Shown piece after piece: positions 51,662 to 61,556 of a DNA stretch of 64,000 nucleotides. Location: positions 248,001 through 312,000 of the forward strand of contig NZ_JAOZEV010000002.1 of the NCBI RefSeq assembly GCF_025847275.1, written 5' to 3'. The notes beneath the pieces were generated by a model that saw only the letters and a list, made by a program, of their open reading frames with translations, did not search any database and was not told where the DNA came from. The translations under genes were made by a program, and so were the position numbers. This stretch comes from Flavobacterium frigoritolerans (GTDB lineage Bacteria; Bacteroidota; Bacteroidia; Flavobacteriales; Flavobacteriaceae). Position 1 is the first letter of the stretch, and every line of letters begins with the position of its first letter.

Positions 51662-54600
51662 CTATTTCACCACTTCAACCCAAAACCCTTTAGTTCTTGC
51701 TAAGAATGTATTATCATACATTGCTTCACATTGTAATCCTGGCAAATAATAATTACCTAAATATGATGCATTCAACAAAATTTTAAACACTTTGGTTTCA
51801 CCAGCTTTTAGCCCAAAATAGAAATTAGTTCTATCATCACGAATATCAATATAATCAGCGACATTATTGGTTGCATCTCCATAATCGGTAAAACGGGTAT
51901 TTACAATTTCAAATCCTGAAGGCAAAATTTGTGTCAATGCCACATTTTCGACACGCTCGTTTCTTTGGCTTCTAACTGTTACCTCAGCAATAAACTCTGT
52001 TCCTTGCGTAATTCTTGAAACATTGATGACTCCACCTTTTCTGTTTTTGAAAACTATACCAGCCGAAACATCGCTCTGAACTACATTTTCCTGTCCTATT
52101 GGTAAAATTCCAGTATTTAATACGCGAACATAAATCGTATTCTTCTTATTGTTTTTTAAAGTGATACTGTTTGTACCTGTTTTGACTACTAAACTTCTGT
52201 CGGCAACTGTTTTTGAAGTTTTTATAACTTGACTTTTTCCATCTTTACTAAACTGTACATCTATTCCTTTTACTCCGTTGTTCAATGAGAATTGAGACAT
52301 TGCATATAAAGAATAAGCCGTTGTTTGCGTGCTCATCCATTGGTCACTCGCCATACTCTTAGCTAATTTTGTAGCCATTGTGAATGCTTTTTGTTTCTGT
52401 CCTAGCAACAACATTGTTTCCAGAGCCATTGCACGATTTCTATCGCTTGAACCATAATAGTAATAATTATAATTTGACGATTCATCATCAATCTTACTAA
52501 TTAATAACAAACTCGAAGCGGCGCTTTTTTGCCCTGCTAAAACATAAGCTGCAGCCAATCGTAACTTACTTTCGTTAGAAATCCCCTTGGTTTCACGCAA
52601 TCTATTCATCGAAGATAGATCTGACGAACCTGCCAAAGCCAATGTGTACAAACGATACGCTTGTGCCATATCATTTCCGTAACGTGGCTCAAATCGCCAT
52701 TGTTTGGCTTCTTTTTGTTGATATGACAACCATTTTGATTTAAAATTGATAGGTAATACAAATCCTTTCTTTTCTGCCTCAATCATGAAATGTCCTGCGT
52801 ATGAAGTTCCCCAATCATCGGCAATTGAATTTCCTTGCCAATATGGAAGCCCTCCATTTGCCAATTGAAAACTTCCCAATCTCGTAATTCCTGCTGTAAC
52901 ATTCTTTTGAATAAGCTGTTGGCGTGTTGCATCAATATCAGCAACATCATTCAAAAATAATTGCGGAAATACCGATGAAGTTGTTTGCTCTACACATCCA
53001 TGCGGATACTGAATAAGAAACTGTAATCTTCCGTTTAAATTAATCGTTGGCATCGACGACACTTCCAATTTTGCTTTATTACTTCCTGAAACTCCAAATG
53101 TTTTCCATACAATAGTCTTAGAGCTATTTGGTTCCAAAATTACATCTGTAAAAGTATTCGTTACAGGATTTGGATTCGTCATATCTATTTCGACATCATA
53201 AACTGATTTCTCTTTTCCTGATGTAGCGATAACTTGTACTTTGGCAATTCCTGTTGCACCTCCAACTTCTAGATTAAAATAAGCCATTTTTTCGTCTGGC
53301 TGTGTAAATGTCAATCTTTGCGCTGGGCTTCCTACAACTCTTAATCCATTGCTTGTTTTTATTTGTACAGTAACGTTTTTGATGTTTTTTTCCATTGCAA
53401 AAATCGTAACAGGAATTGTTACTTTTTCTGATGGAGAAATTTTTCTAGGCAATGAAGCTAATACCATTAACGGACTACGTACAGGAGTTGCTTTTTCGAC
53501 ACTTCCGTATGCACTTGTGTTCGCATCACCGGCAACTACCATTGTTCTTACTGAGCCAATATATTTTGGCAATTTTACTTGGTGTGTTTTCGTTTCTCCT
53601 TTTCCTAATTTAAATGGTCCGAGATAAACAACTACTGGCTTAAAACGATTGGCTTTCTTCGCTTTTCCTCCACCTAAATCCTGATCTCCACCAATACTAA
53701 AAATTTGATTTACTTTACCTCCATACGCTCCAATTACATCATCATAAACATCCCATGTTTTTACTCCTAAAGCTTCTCTAACATAAAAACTATCCCAAGC
53801 ATTTGGTGTTTTAAAACGAGTTAAATCAAGCAACCCTTCATCGACAACTGCAATTGTGTAAGTCATTTCTTTCCCTGATTTCTCGCTTACTTTTATAGGA
53901 AACGTTTGTTCTGGTTTTAGCACATCTGGCATCGAAATGCTGGGAGCAAGAATCGTAGTTTTATCAATTACTTCGATTGGAACGATTCCGTACATACGAA
54001 TTGGCGAATCATTTTTGGTCGATGCATGCGGTTGCAAAAGTGTAATATTAAAATATACATTGGGTGCCATCGCTCCCGTAATAGGAACTTCGACTTTAGT
54101 TTCTCCTTTTTGGGTTTTTACCCAAAGTGTCTGTACTACTTTCGAACCATTTTCTATAGAGACCAAAGCACGACCACCTTCACTCGAAGGGAAAGATATT
54201 TGTGCTTTTTCGCCTACAGCATAATTCTTTTTATCTGTAGAAAAAACAAGCATATTTGCTGTAGATGCATCTGTGTTTCTTGTTTTTCCAGACCATATTG
54301 GCCAATCAATATTTACAGTTAATGCCGATGCGTGTCCGCCAACTTCATCCGAAACACGTATTAAGTAACGTCCCCATTCTTCATCGGTCAATGCAAACTG
54401 AAAACTTCCTTTTCCGCTAGAATCCGTATTTACAACAAATGTTTTATATGATGTTGTAGCGTTCGACGAATTATAATTGGATAAATTATCACTCGAAGCA
54501 TCCCACCACCAGCGCCATTCTGTTTTATATACTTTTACTTCTAAGTTTCGTACTGATTTTGGTCTTCCATTTTCATCAACAGTAACAATATCAAATCGGT

Positions 54601-57337
54601 TTTGCTTACGGGTTTCTAGCATTCCGTATTTAGTAGGTTCAGGCGATTTTACTCCTACATAAGTATTGTAAGGCGAATATGTTGTTGAGATAACATCGGT
54701 ACTAAAATCTCCACCTTCTTCATAGACTTTTGTAATAAAAGCTGCTCTTAACATTCCTGGTGCCTGCCCTTGTAACTTAGGCTCAATATTTACAGTTGCT
54801 CTTCCGTTGGCATCTAGCTTCCCTGAAAAGATATTAATTTCCTCTGTACTAAATTGACGTACCAAATCATCAAAAACATATTTCTCATAGCCTTTAAAAG
54901 TTGTGCTTTGCTGAGAAAATTTTGCCTGCATTTCTACATTCAGATTTTTAGCAATAGCACCATGAAGCCATGTAACTTCAAGATTACTTGTATTTGGGTA
55001 AGATGAAGACAATATTGCTCTTCTGAAAGTATTCTTAATTTTTAAACGATTCGGTTTAATCGTTTCAATTTTTATACTCTTGTAATATTTAGCCCCACCT
55101 ACGCTTACCATAGCTTCCCAATTTCCTGTAGGTGCTTCTGCATCTGTAGGAACTGTAAACGCATAATGGTTTAGGTCATTCGATTTCTGAACAGTTTGAT
55201 ACGTAACTTTTCCGTTAGGATCAGTTAATCTAAATTTTATCGGATGTGCTTTTGGTAATTTATTTGCTGCATCATTAAATATAAATGATAAATACAAATT
55301 ATCCCCTGGGCGCCAAACTCCACGCTCCCCATAAATATATCCTTTTAGTCCTTTCTGCAAGGTTTCGCCCGCTACATCAAAATTACTTACCGACAATGAA
55401 TTTCCATCATCCAATTTTACATAAGTCGATTGCGTTCCTAAAGTAACAATAGCAAAATAGGCAAATTTATCTAACTGAAAAGAAGCAATTCCTTCACTGC
55501 TTGTTGTTCCTGTTGTTAGTTTCTGTTGCTGAAAACTATACAAATCTACTCTTGCATTCGAAACTGGTTCTGTGGTGATTATGTTATTTACTACAAATAA
55601 ATAGGATTTGTTCTCTCCTCGTTTGGCTATTACTCCAAGATCTGAAGCTAAAATATTAGTTCCAATTTTTGCATTATAATAATAGGAACCTGTACAAGGA
55701 TCTTGACTTTCTCTCCATTCATAATCATCGTAATAATAGTCATCGTATGAATTACCACTGTAGTTTACATCATTCTCATCTACCTCTTCTTCTTCAGTTT
55801 GATCTGTATCTGGTTCGCTAGTTTCGCATTTATATAATGAGTATGCTTTTTTATACGAGAACTCGACTCTATAAATTGCCCCTGGTTCTGGCGTTATAAT
55901 TTTGGATAAATCCAAAGCATATGTATTCCACTTAGTTGGATTAATTAAAGTATTTTCTTTAAGATTAATTGTTGTTTTAGCAACAGGTTGCGCCACTCTT
56001 TTTAAGTTTTGAGCTCCGTTTAATTCATTGTTCTGAAGAAACTGTAAGATATTATTTTTATATATCTTATATACTTTTACATCTACCGCACTAAGATTTA
56101 CCGCTTCAAAATTTAATTTCAAATTATTAGAACTTGGTAAAATCGTTCCGTTTTTTATAAACTTAATATTTGGTTTTATCTGATCGAAAGAAATCTTCTC
56201 CGTGTAATTTTCGCTCATCTTTCGACCATACTGACTTTCGATTCCTTGGAAAACTTCCAACAATAGTTCGCCAGTAACCGTTTGATCAGATACTGGCTCC
56301 GATTCTGGTTCTTCTACTACTTCTTGTACAGCTACAGCAGCACTATCTACTGATACACTTGTAGAATCTACAGCAACACTTGCTGTATCAACAACTGCAA
56401 CAGCAACCTCATGTACCACTTCCTGAACCGGTTTTTCATTACTAAAATAAACTTTTAACGTATTTCCTTGTGTTGAGAATTTCAGGTTATTGGTGTTTTG
56501 TATGGCAACCAATCCTTTAAAATCCTGCCCTTTCTCTAATGGTTCTGAGAAATTAATTAATACCGATTGATTGTTTTCATCTGGAATTTCGACTTTTATA
56601 ATTTTAAACTCGTTTATTGATGTAATCGGAAAATCCATTTTTCCTTTTTGTTCAATGTCAAAATCATTTCCATCATAAGAAATCTCAAGATTACTTTCTT
56701 CTGGTAAACGCTGAATACTATCAATGATAAACTTAAATTCTTTTCCAGAACTTGCCGCTTTATCAAATTTGATAGTAAGATTTTTTCCGTTATGACTCGC
56801 TAAAACTAGTTTTTTTGCTGTTTCTAAATCTATAACGTCAGCCGTTTTTAATACACAATTTAGGTATTGATATTCTTTGCTATACGATTGAACATCTAGC
56901 GTATTAACAATAAAATCCTGTTTGACTGTTTTAACGGTAAAATTGAATTTAGACAAATCTTTATCATCATCTCCTTTTTTAGGAAGCGTAATTAGTTTAT
57001 CTAAATTTAGGGTTACCTGATATTCGGTTCCAGCTTTTAACTTCTTTTCGGGAATAAAGGCAATTGTATTACTCGAAAGTGCGACAACTTTACCATCGAC
57101 ACTTGGAGAAATATCAAATAAATTATTGTCTAAAACCTCATTGATTTTCCATTCTTTTTTTTCAAAAGCCAAAACAACGCGTATATCCGATTGAGACGAA
57201 ACTATCCCGCCTGTAAAACTCGTTATATACTCTTTGAATAATGAAAAATCAGAATTAAAATCAGAAGCAGATTTTCTGCCACAACTCTGAAAAATAAAAA
57301 ACACAATCAACACGTAAACTAATCCTCTTGTTTTCAA
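51662..57337 (-). CDS. Alpha-2-macroglobulin family lipoprotein
   Basis: The 1891-residue protein has a lipobox at Cys19 (FIFQSC). It has the bacterial alpha-2-macroglobulin layout: MG-type beta domains to about 1000, a bait/A2M middle part (about 1000-1380) and a thioester domain with CVEQ at residues 1448-1451 (YPHGCVEQTTSS), then a helical TED and a receptor-like end. The intact CVEQ means it can trap proteases covalently. It has two unusual low-complexity inserts: a Val/Ser/Ala/Asp repeat near residues 305-355 and an acidic Tyr/Asp-rich stretch near 510-550. Such proteins are paired with PBP 1C to guard the periplasm while the wall is repaired. The pbpC gene lies downstream beyond the transposase. 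Confidence 0.93.
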   Translation of the reverse strand: MKTRGLVYVLIVFFIFQSCGRKSASDFNSDFSLFKEYITSFTGGIVSSQSDIRVVLAFEKKEWKINEVLDNNLFDISPSVDGKVVALSSNTIAFIPEKKLKAGTEYQVTLNLDKLITLPKKGDDDKDLSKFNFTVKTVKQDFIVNTLDVQSYSKEYQYLNCVLKTADVIDLETAKKLVLASHNGKNLTIKFDKAASSGKEFKFIIDSIQRLPEESNLEISYDGNDFDIEQKGKMDFPITSINEFKIIKVEIPDENNQSVLINFSEPLEKGQDFKGLVAIQNTNNLKFSTQGNTLKVYFSNEKPVQEVVHEVAVAVVDTASVAVDSTSVSVDSAAVAVQEVVEEPESEPVSDQTVTGELLLEVFQGIESQYGRKMSENYTEKISFDQIKPNIKFIKNGTILPSSNNLKLNFEAVNLSAVDVKVYKIYKNNILQFLQNNELNGAQNLKRVAQPVAKTTINLKENTLINPTKWNTYALDLSKIITPEPGAIYRVEFSYKKAYSLYKCETSEPDTDQTEEEEVDENDVNYSGNSYDDYYYDDYEWRESQDPCTGSYYYNAKIGTNILASDLGVIAKRGENKSYLFVVNNIITTEPVSNARVDLYSFQQQKLTTGTTSSEGIASFQLDKFAYFAIVTLGTQSTYVKLDDGNSLSVSNFDVAGETLQKGLKGYIYGERGVWRPGDNLYLSFIFNDAANKLPKAHPIKFRLTDPNGKVTYQTVQKSNDLNHYAFTVPTDAEAPTGNWEAMVSVGGAKYYKSIKIETIKPNRLKIKNTFRRAILSSSYPNTSNLEVTWLHGAIAKNLNVEMQAKFSQQSTTFKGYEKYVFDDLVRQFSTEEINIFSGKLDANGRATVNIEPKLQGQAPGMLRAAFITKVYEEGGDFSTDVISTTYSPYNTYVGVKSPEPTKYGMLETRKQNRFDIVTVDENGRPKSVRNLEVKVYKTEWRWWWDASSDNLSNYNSSNATTSYKTFVVNTDSSGKGSFQFALTDEEWGRYLIRVSDEVGGHASALTVNIDWPIWSGKTRNTDASTANMLVFSTDKKNYAVGEKAQISFPSSEGGRALVSIENGSKVVQTLWVKTQKGETKVEVPITGAMAPNVYFNITLLQPHASTKNDSPIRMYGIVPIEVIDKTTILAPSISMPDVLKPEQTFPIKVSEKSGKEMTYTIAVVDEGLLDLTRFKTPNAWDSFYVREALGVKTWDVYDDVIGAYGGKVNQIFSIGGDQDLGGGKAKKANRFKPVVVYLGPFKLGKGETKTHQVKLPKYIGSVRTMVVAGDANTSAYGSVEKATPVRSPLMVLASLPRKISPSEKVTIPVTIFAMEKNIKNVTVQIKTSNGLRVVGSPAQRLTFTQPDEKMAYFNLEVGGATGIAKVQVIATSGKEKSVYDVEIDMTNPNPVTNTFTDVILEPNSSKTIVWKTFGVSGSNKAKLEVSSMPTINLNGRLQFLIQYPHGCVEQTTSSVFPQLFLNDVADIDATRQQLIQKNVTAGITRLGSFQLANGGLPYWQGNSIADDWGTSYAGHFMIEAEKKGFVLPINFKSKWLSYQQKEAKQWRFEPRYGNDMAQAYRLYTLALAGSSDLSSMNRLRETKGISNESKLRLAAAYVLAGQKSAASSLLLISKIDDESSNYNYYYYGSSDRNRAMALETMLLLGQKQKAFTMATKLAKSMASDQWMSTQTTAYSLYAMSQFSLNNGVKGIDVQFSKDGKSQVIKTSKTVADRSLVVKTGTNSITLKNNKKNTIYVRVLNTGILPIGQENVVQSDVSAGIVFKNRKGGVINVSRITQGTEFIAEVTVRSQRNERVENVALTQILPSGFEIVNTRFTDYGDATNNVADYIDIRDDRTNFYFGLKAGETKVFKILLNASYLGNYYLPGLQCEAMYDNTFLARTKGFWVEVVK

Positions 57338-57586
57338 TTGAGTATCAAATTAATGGTTACAAAATAATATAACATATAAAGATTATACCATTTCACAATC
57401 AAATTTACGATTGATTAAATGCTCTTTATATGTAATAAAAGTACTGTAAATTTTAATTACTTTTTAGAAGAAAATTCAGTAATGCTAATTATTTTTGCCT
57501 TTTAGCAAAAAATGATTTATTAAATGTGAAGCTCAATCAATGATTACGTTATTATTAAGATTCTGGCAAAGACTCCTCAATCATTT

Positions 57587-58219
57587 TTAAAATTCTACTC
57601 CAAGCTTAGACAATACATCATCTAATTCCGTAAAATGTTCTTCTGTATTTGCAGCATAAAACAATTGGTTATTAGCCATAATTACAATTACATCATCCTC
57701 ATAATTACCATAAAAGTTTATTCCTTCTAGCCATTGCCTGAATGAAACTCCTTTATTTCGGAAATTTTCGATAACAAAATCCAATTCATGTTGTTCTAAT
57801 TCATAAAATGTGTTACATGGAAATCTCAATGCATAACAAGCCTGAAGCAACGCCATTGCAGTAAAAAATTCCGTTAAGGTTTCTGTTTCCAAATTCCATT
57901 CTTTTTCATCTGTACTCCCGAAAACTGGCGGATTAGGTTTTGACAAATCCTCTTTATGAATTCCCCAAACACATGATTTCTGATTTTCGGAATAAAATAT
58001 CAAATAATCATTCTGTTTATAATATTGAAATCGCTCTGGTATAATTAATAAATCTTGGGTTTGATTTAAGCTTTGAATCTTACCTAATTCACTATAGTAA
58101 TCAACAAATACTTCAGGAAGTTGCCCGAAGATATTTTTAACAATTTGAATTTCATCATTAGTAAAACCATTAGGTTCTGTAATATGAAATAGCTTTTTTA
58201 TTATTGAAAAATCAGTCAT
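57587..58219 (-). CDS. SMI1/KNR4 (SUKH)-like protein
   Basis: The 210-residue cytosolic protein has IFGQLPEVFVDYYSELGKIQSL near its start. A strand FQYYKQNDYLIFYSENQKSCVWGI follows, then a helical end with TEFFTAMALLQACYALRF and a late DDVIVIMANNQLFYAAN strand. This order is that of SUKH superfamily proteins, many of which are immunity proteins against polymorphic toxins, but some have other roles. No toxin gene is next to it. I rate the family call moderate. It starts 36 bases after the stop of tadA and may share its transcript. Confidence 0.55.
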   Translation of the reverse strand: MTDFSIIKKLFHITEPNGFTNDEIQIVKNIFGQLPEVFVDYYSELGKIQSLNQTQDLLIIPERFQYYKQNDYLIFYSENQKSCVWGIHKEDLSKPNPPVFGSTDEKEWNLETETLTEFFTAMALLQACYALRFPCNTFYELEQHELDFVIENFRNKGVSFRQWLEGINFYGNYEDDVIVIMANNQLFYAANTEEHFTELDDVLSKLGVEF

Positions 58220-58254
58220 AATAACTTTTTAATAAGAATGAAACTGCGATAAAA

Positions 58255-58698
58255 TTATTTTCGCCTTTTAGCAAAAAAACGTTTCATTAAATCCGAAGCT
58301 TCATTTGCCATAACTCCACGAACAACAACAGTTTTAGGATGTAGTTGTGTTCCCATTTTTTCGTAACCACGATGTTCATCGCTTGCTCCGAAAACAATTT
58401 TAGAAATCTGACTCCAATATAAAGCACCAGCACACATCTGGCAAGGTTCCAGCGTTACGTAAAGCGTACAGTCTTTTAGATATTTTCCGCCTAAAAAATT
58501 AGCTGCAGCTGTTATTGCCTGCATTTCGGCATGAGCCGTAACATCATTTAGTAATTCAGTTAAATTATGGCTTCTTGCAATGACTTTATTATCAATTACA
58601 ATTATGGCTCCAACAGGAATTTCATCTTTATCAAATGCCATTTCAGCTTCCTGCAAAGCCTTTTTCATAAAATACTCGTCGGTGAAAATATCTATCAT
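58255..58698 (-). CDS. tadA: tRNA-specific adenosine deaminase
   Basis: The protein has 147 residues from the ATG at 58698. An upstream ATG at 58728 would run through the -7 element and add residues not usual in the family, so I prefer the shorter start. The zinc deaminase motifs are HAEMQAI and PCQMCAGALY (about residues 56-62 and 86-95), and DEIPVGAIIV precedes them. The enzyme changes adenosine 34 to inosine in tRNA-Arg(ACG). It is divergent from dxs across a 38-base gap. Confidence 0.93.
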   Translation of the reverse strand: MIDIFTDEYFMKKALQEAEMAFDKDEIPVGAIIVIDNKVIARSHNLTELLNDVTAHAEMQAITAAANFLGGKYLKDCTLYVTLEPCQMCAGALYWSQISKIVFGASDEHRGYEKMGTQLHPKTVVVRGVMANEASDLMKRFFAKRRK

Positions 58699-58702
58699 AA
58701 AA

Positions 58703-58710
58703 CAAAAATA
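58703..58710 (-). promoter_or_regulatory. -7 element of tadA, adjacent to its start
   Basis: On the minus strand TATTTTTG ends five bases before the ATG at 58698, so transcription would begin at about the start codon. Confidence 0.5.
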
Positions 58711-58723
58711 AGAATTCAATTCG

Positions 58724-58731
58724 TACATTTG
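58724..58731 (+). promoter_or_regulatory. -7 element of dxs, adjacent to its start
   Basis: TACATTTG ends five bases before the ATG at 58737. This gives a mirror arrangement with the tadA element and suggests leaderless transcripts in both directions. Confidence 0.5.
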
Positions 58732-58736
58732 CTTTT

Positions 58737-60518
58737 ATGTCAGTCAATTTACTTCCCAACATATATAATCCCGCCGATTTACGCTTACTTTCCGAAGCGC
58801 AACTCCCTCAAGTTGCTCAGGAATTACGTGATTTTATTATTGATATTGTTTCTGTAAAAGAAGGACATTTGGGTGCAAGCCTTGGTGTTACTGAACTTAC
58901 TATTGCACTGCACTATGTATTTAATACTCCCGACGATTTATTGGTTTGGGATGTAGGTCATCAAGCTTACGGACATAAAATATTGACTGAAAGGAGAGAA
59001 ATTTTCCATACCAATCGCCAGCTTAACGGAATTTCAGGTTTCCCTAAAAGAGCCGAAAGCAATTATGATACTTTTGGCGTAGGCCACTCTTCTACTTCTA
59101 TCTCGGCAGCTTTAGGAATGGCAATTGCTTCTAACTTAAAGGATAATTTCAACAAACATCATATTGCTGTAATTGGCGATGCTTCAATTGCATCTGGAAT
59201 GGCTTTTGAAGGCTTGAATCATGCTGGTGTGACTGATGCTAATTTATTGGTAATCTTAAACGATAATGCCATCGGGATTGACCCAAGTGTAGGTGCGCTG
59301 AAAAAATATCTTACTGCTGTAAAAGAAGGAAAAAATCCGAAGAAGAACAACATGATCAAATCATTGAATTTTGATTATTCGGGTCCTATTGATGGTCATG
59401 ATATCTTTGCTTTGATTAAAGAATTAAAACGTTTAAAAAACATAAAAGGCCCTAAATTTCTGCATATTGTTACGACCAAAGGGAAAGGATTACAACAAGC
59501 CGAGGAAAATCAGGTTCAATATCACGCTCCTGGAAAATTTAATGCTTCAACTGGAGAAATCATTCCTAAAATTGAAGATAATCTTCCGCCAAAATACCAA
59601 GATGTATTTGGGTTAACTATTTTAGATTTGGCTCAAAAAAACGAAAATATCGTTGGTATCACGCCTGCAATGCCTTCAGGAAGTTCTCTTAAATTTATGA
59701 TGGATGCTTTTCCTAAACGCGCCTTTGATGTAGGGATTGCCGAACAACATGCGGTAACACTTGCTGCTGGTATGGCTACTCAGGGAATGATTGTTTATTG
59801 CAATATCTATTCTACTTTTTTGCAACGTGCTTACGACCAAATTATACACGATGTAGCATTACAAGATTTACCTGTTATCTTTTGTCTCGACAGAGCTGGT
59901 TTAGTTGGAGAAGATGGCGCAACTCATCATGGCGTTTTTGATATTGCTTATTTGCGTTGCATTCCTAATATGATAATTTATGCTCCTTTAAATGAGATAG
60001 CCTTACAAAACATTTTATATACTGCACAACTGGGATTGAATCATCCTATTGCTATTCGGTATCCTAGAGGTCGCGGCGTAATTACCGATTGGCAAAAGAA
60101 TTATTTTAAGAATTATGCTACAATCGAAATTGGAACTGCAACTTGCCTTAAAGAGGGTAGCAAAACCGCTGTTTTGTCTTCTGGAACTATTGGAAATAAT
60201 GTAATAACTGCTTTAGAAAATAGTAGTAATTCAAACACTATTGCTCACTACGACTTCCCATTTATCAAACCATTAGACGACAAATTATTACATTCCATTT
60301 TTGAAAGATTTACAACTATAATTACTATTGAAGACGGTGCTATAAATGGTGGTTTTGGAACTGCAATTTTAGAGTTTTCGGCTCTTCATAATTACAATGC
60401 TAAAATAAGAACATTAGGAATTCCTGACACTTTTATTGAACATGGAACTGTTACCGAATTGCAACAATTATGCAATATTGACGTTAAAAGTTTAGAAAAT
60501 CTTTTTTCTCTTGGTTAA
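58737..60518 (+). CDS. dxs: 1-deoxy-D-xylulose-5-phosphate synthase
   Basis: The 593-residue protein is the first enzyme of the methylerythritol phosphate isoprenoid pathway, joining pyruvate and glyceraldehyde 3-phosphate with thiamine diphosphate. It shows VWDVGHQAYGHKILTER, KRAESNYDTFGVGHSSTSISAA, IGDASIASGMAFEGLNHAG with NDNAIGIDPSVG (cofactor binding), and in the second domain FDVGIAEQHAVTLAAGMA with the catalytic glutamate, plus DRAGLVGEDGATHHGVFD. The length is slightly below E. coli Dxs (about 620). It is cytosolic. The following DUF3078 gene lies 39 bases further on the same strand and may be co-transcribed. Confidence 0.96.
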   Translation: MSVNLLPNIYNPADLRLLSEAQLPQVAQELRDFIIDIVSVKEGHLGASLGVTELTIALHYVFNTPDDLLVWDVGHQAYGHKILTERREIFHTNRQLNGISGFPKRAESNYDTFGVGHSSTSISAALGMAIASNLKDNFNKHHIAVIGDASIASGMAFEGLNHAGVTDANLLVILNDNAIGIDPSVGALKKYLTAVKEGKNPKKNNMIKSLNFDYSGPIDGHDIFALIKELKRLKNIKGPKFLHIVTTKGKGLQQAEENQVQYHAPGKFNASTGEIIPKIEDNLPPKYQDVFGLTILDLAQKNENIVGITPAMPSGSSLKFMMDAFPKRAFDVGIAEQHAVTLAAGMATQGMIVYCNIYSTFLQRAYDQIIHDVALQDLPVIFCLDRAGLVGEDGATHHGVFDIAYLRCIPNMIIYAPLNEIALQNILYTAQLGLNHPIAIRYPRGRGVITDWQKNYFKNYATIEIGTATCLKEGSKTAVLSSGTIGNNVITALENSSNSNTIAHYDFPFIKPLDDKLLHSIFERFTTIITIEDGAINGGFGTAILEFSALHNYNAKIRTLGIPDTFIEHGTVTELQQLCNIDVKSLENLFSLG

Positions 60519-60557
60519 AAAGAATTATTTTGCAGACCCAAAACAAAAAATGCCATA

Positions 60558-61553
60558 ATGAAATTATCCCATTTACCTTTTTTAGTACTTTTTTTATTTT
60601 GTTCATCTAAAAATTTCGCTCAGAAATCTTTAATTCAAACTCAATTAACGCCAGTAATTCAAACTCAGTTACCAGATGTACATTCTAACTGGACTAAAAA
60701 GAACAAATTAGGATTTGATATTACACAAATTGCTTTTGTTAACTGGAGTGCTGGGGGAACCAGCTCTATTTCGGGGCTTTTTAAAGGTGAATTTTCAAGA
60801 GTATACGTAAAAGACAATCACAAATGGGCAAATGAACTTCTTTTAAAATATGGTTTAAATAAACAAGATGGAATCGAATTACGTAAAACCGATGATGCCT
60901 TTCAGTTTAACTCTACTTATGGTTTTAGAAGAGATACGTTGTCAAATTGGTATTACTCAGCAAAATTTAATTTAAACTCTCAATTTACCAATGGATATTC
61001 TTATCCAAACACTGACATTCCTATTTCCAAGCTTTTTGCTCCAGCTTACGTATTCTTAGGAGCAGGGGCTGAAAACGCTAATAAACAAAAAAATCGTACT
61101 TTTTATTTCTCACCGATTACTTTAAAGACTACATTAGTTTTAGACCAAACTTTAGCAAACCAAGGAGCCTTTGGTGTTAGAAAAGCCATTTATATTGATG
61201 ATCCTCTAGATCCTAACAATAAGATTCTTGTTGATGAAGGTCAAAAAATAAAAGCTGAATTTGGTATTTTACTTACTGCTTATTCGAAAAACGAGATTTT
61301 CAAAAATATATTTTTCGAAAACCGTCTAAGCCTTTATACCGATTACCTCAACAGATTCGGAAACATCGACATCGATTATGACACTCGCTTAGATCTTGTT
61401 GTAAATCAATATGTAAAAGCGAATGTTGGCGTACACTTTGTTTATGATGACGACATCAAATCTAAAAAAGAAATTGCTGGAGTACAAGTTACACAAGGAC
61501 CAAAAGCACAATTAAAACAGGTTTTAGGTGTTGGTGTTGTATACGCCTTTTAA
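60558..61553 (+). CDS. DUF3078-type exported protein, probable outer-membrane barrel
   Basis: The 331-residue protein has a signal peptide ending near NFAQ-KS. It contains the DUF3078 signature TQIAFVNWSAGGTSSISGLFKGEFSR with HKWANELLLKYGLNKQD. The rest is a series of alternating strands ending GVGVVYAF, typical for an outer-membrane barrel. The family is restricted to Bacteroidota as far as I know and has no established role. It follows dxs on the same strand, an order I think is conserved in flavobacteria. Its stop is three bases from the stop of the convergent dgt gene. Confidence 0.85.
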   Translation: MKLSHLPFLVLFLFCSSKNFAQKSLIQTQLTPVIQTQLPDVHSNWTKKNKLGFDITQIAFVNWSAGGTSSISGLFKGEFSRVYVKDNHKWANELLLKYGLNKQDGIELRKTDDAFQFNSTYGFRRDTLSNWYYSAKFNLNSQFTNGYSYPNTDIPISKLFAPAYVFLGAGAENANKQKNRTFYFSPITLKTTLVLDQTLANQGAFGVRKAIYIDDPLDPNNKILVDEGQKIKAEFGILLTAYSKNEIFKNIFFENRLSLYTDYLNRFGNIDIDYDTRLDLVVNQYVKANVGVHFVYDDDIKSKKEIAGVQVTQGPKAQLKQVLGVGVVYAF

Positions 61554-61556
61554 CAA

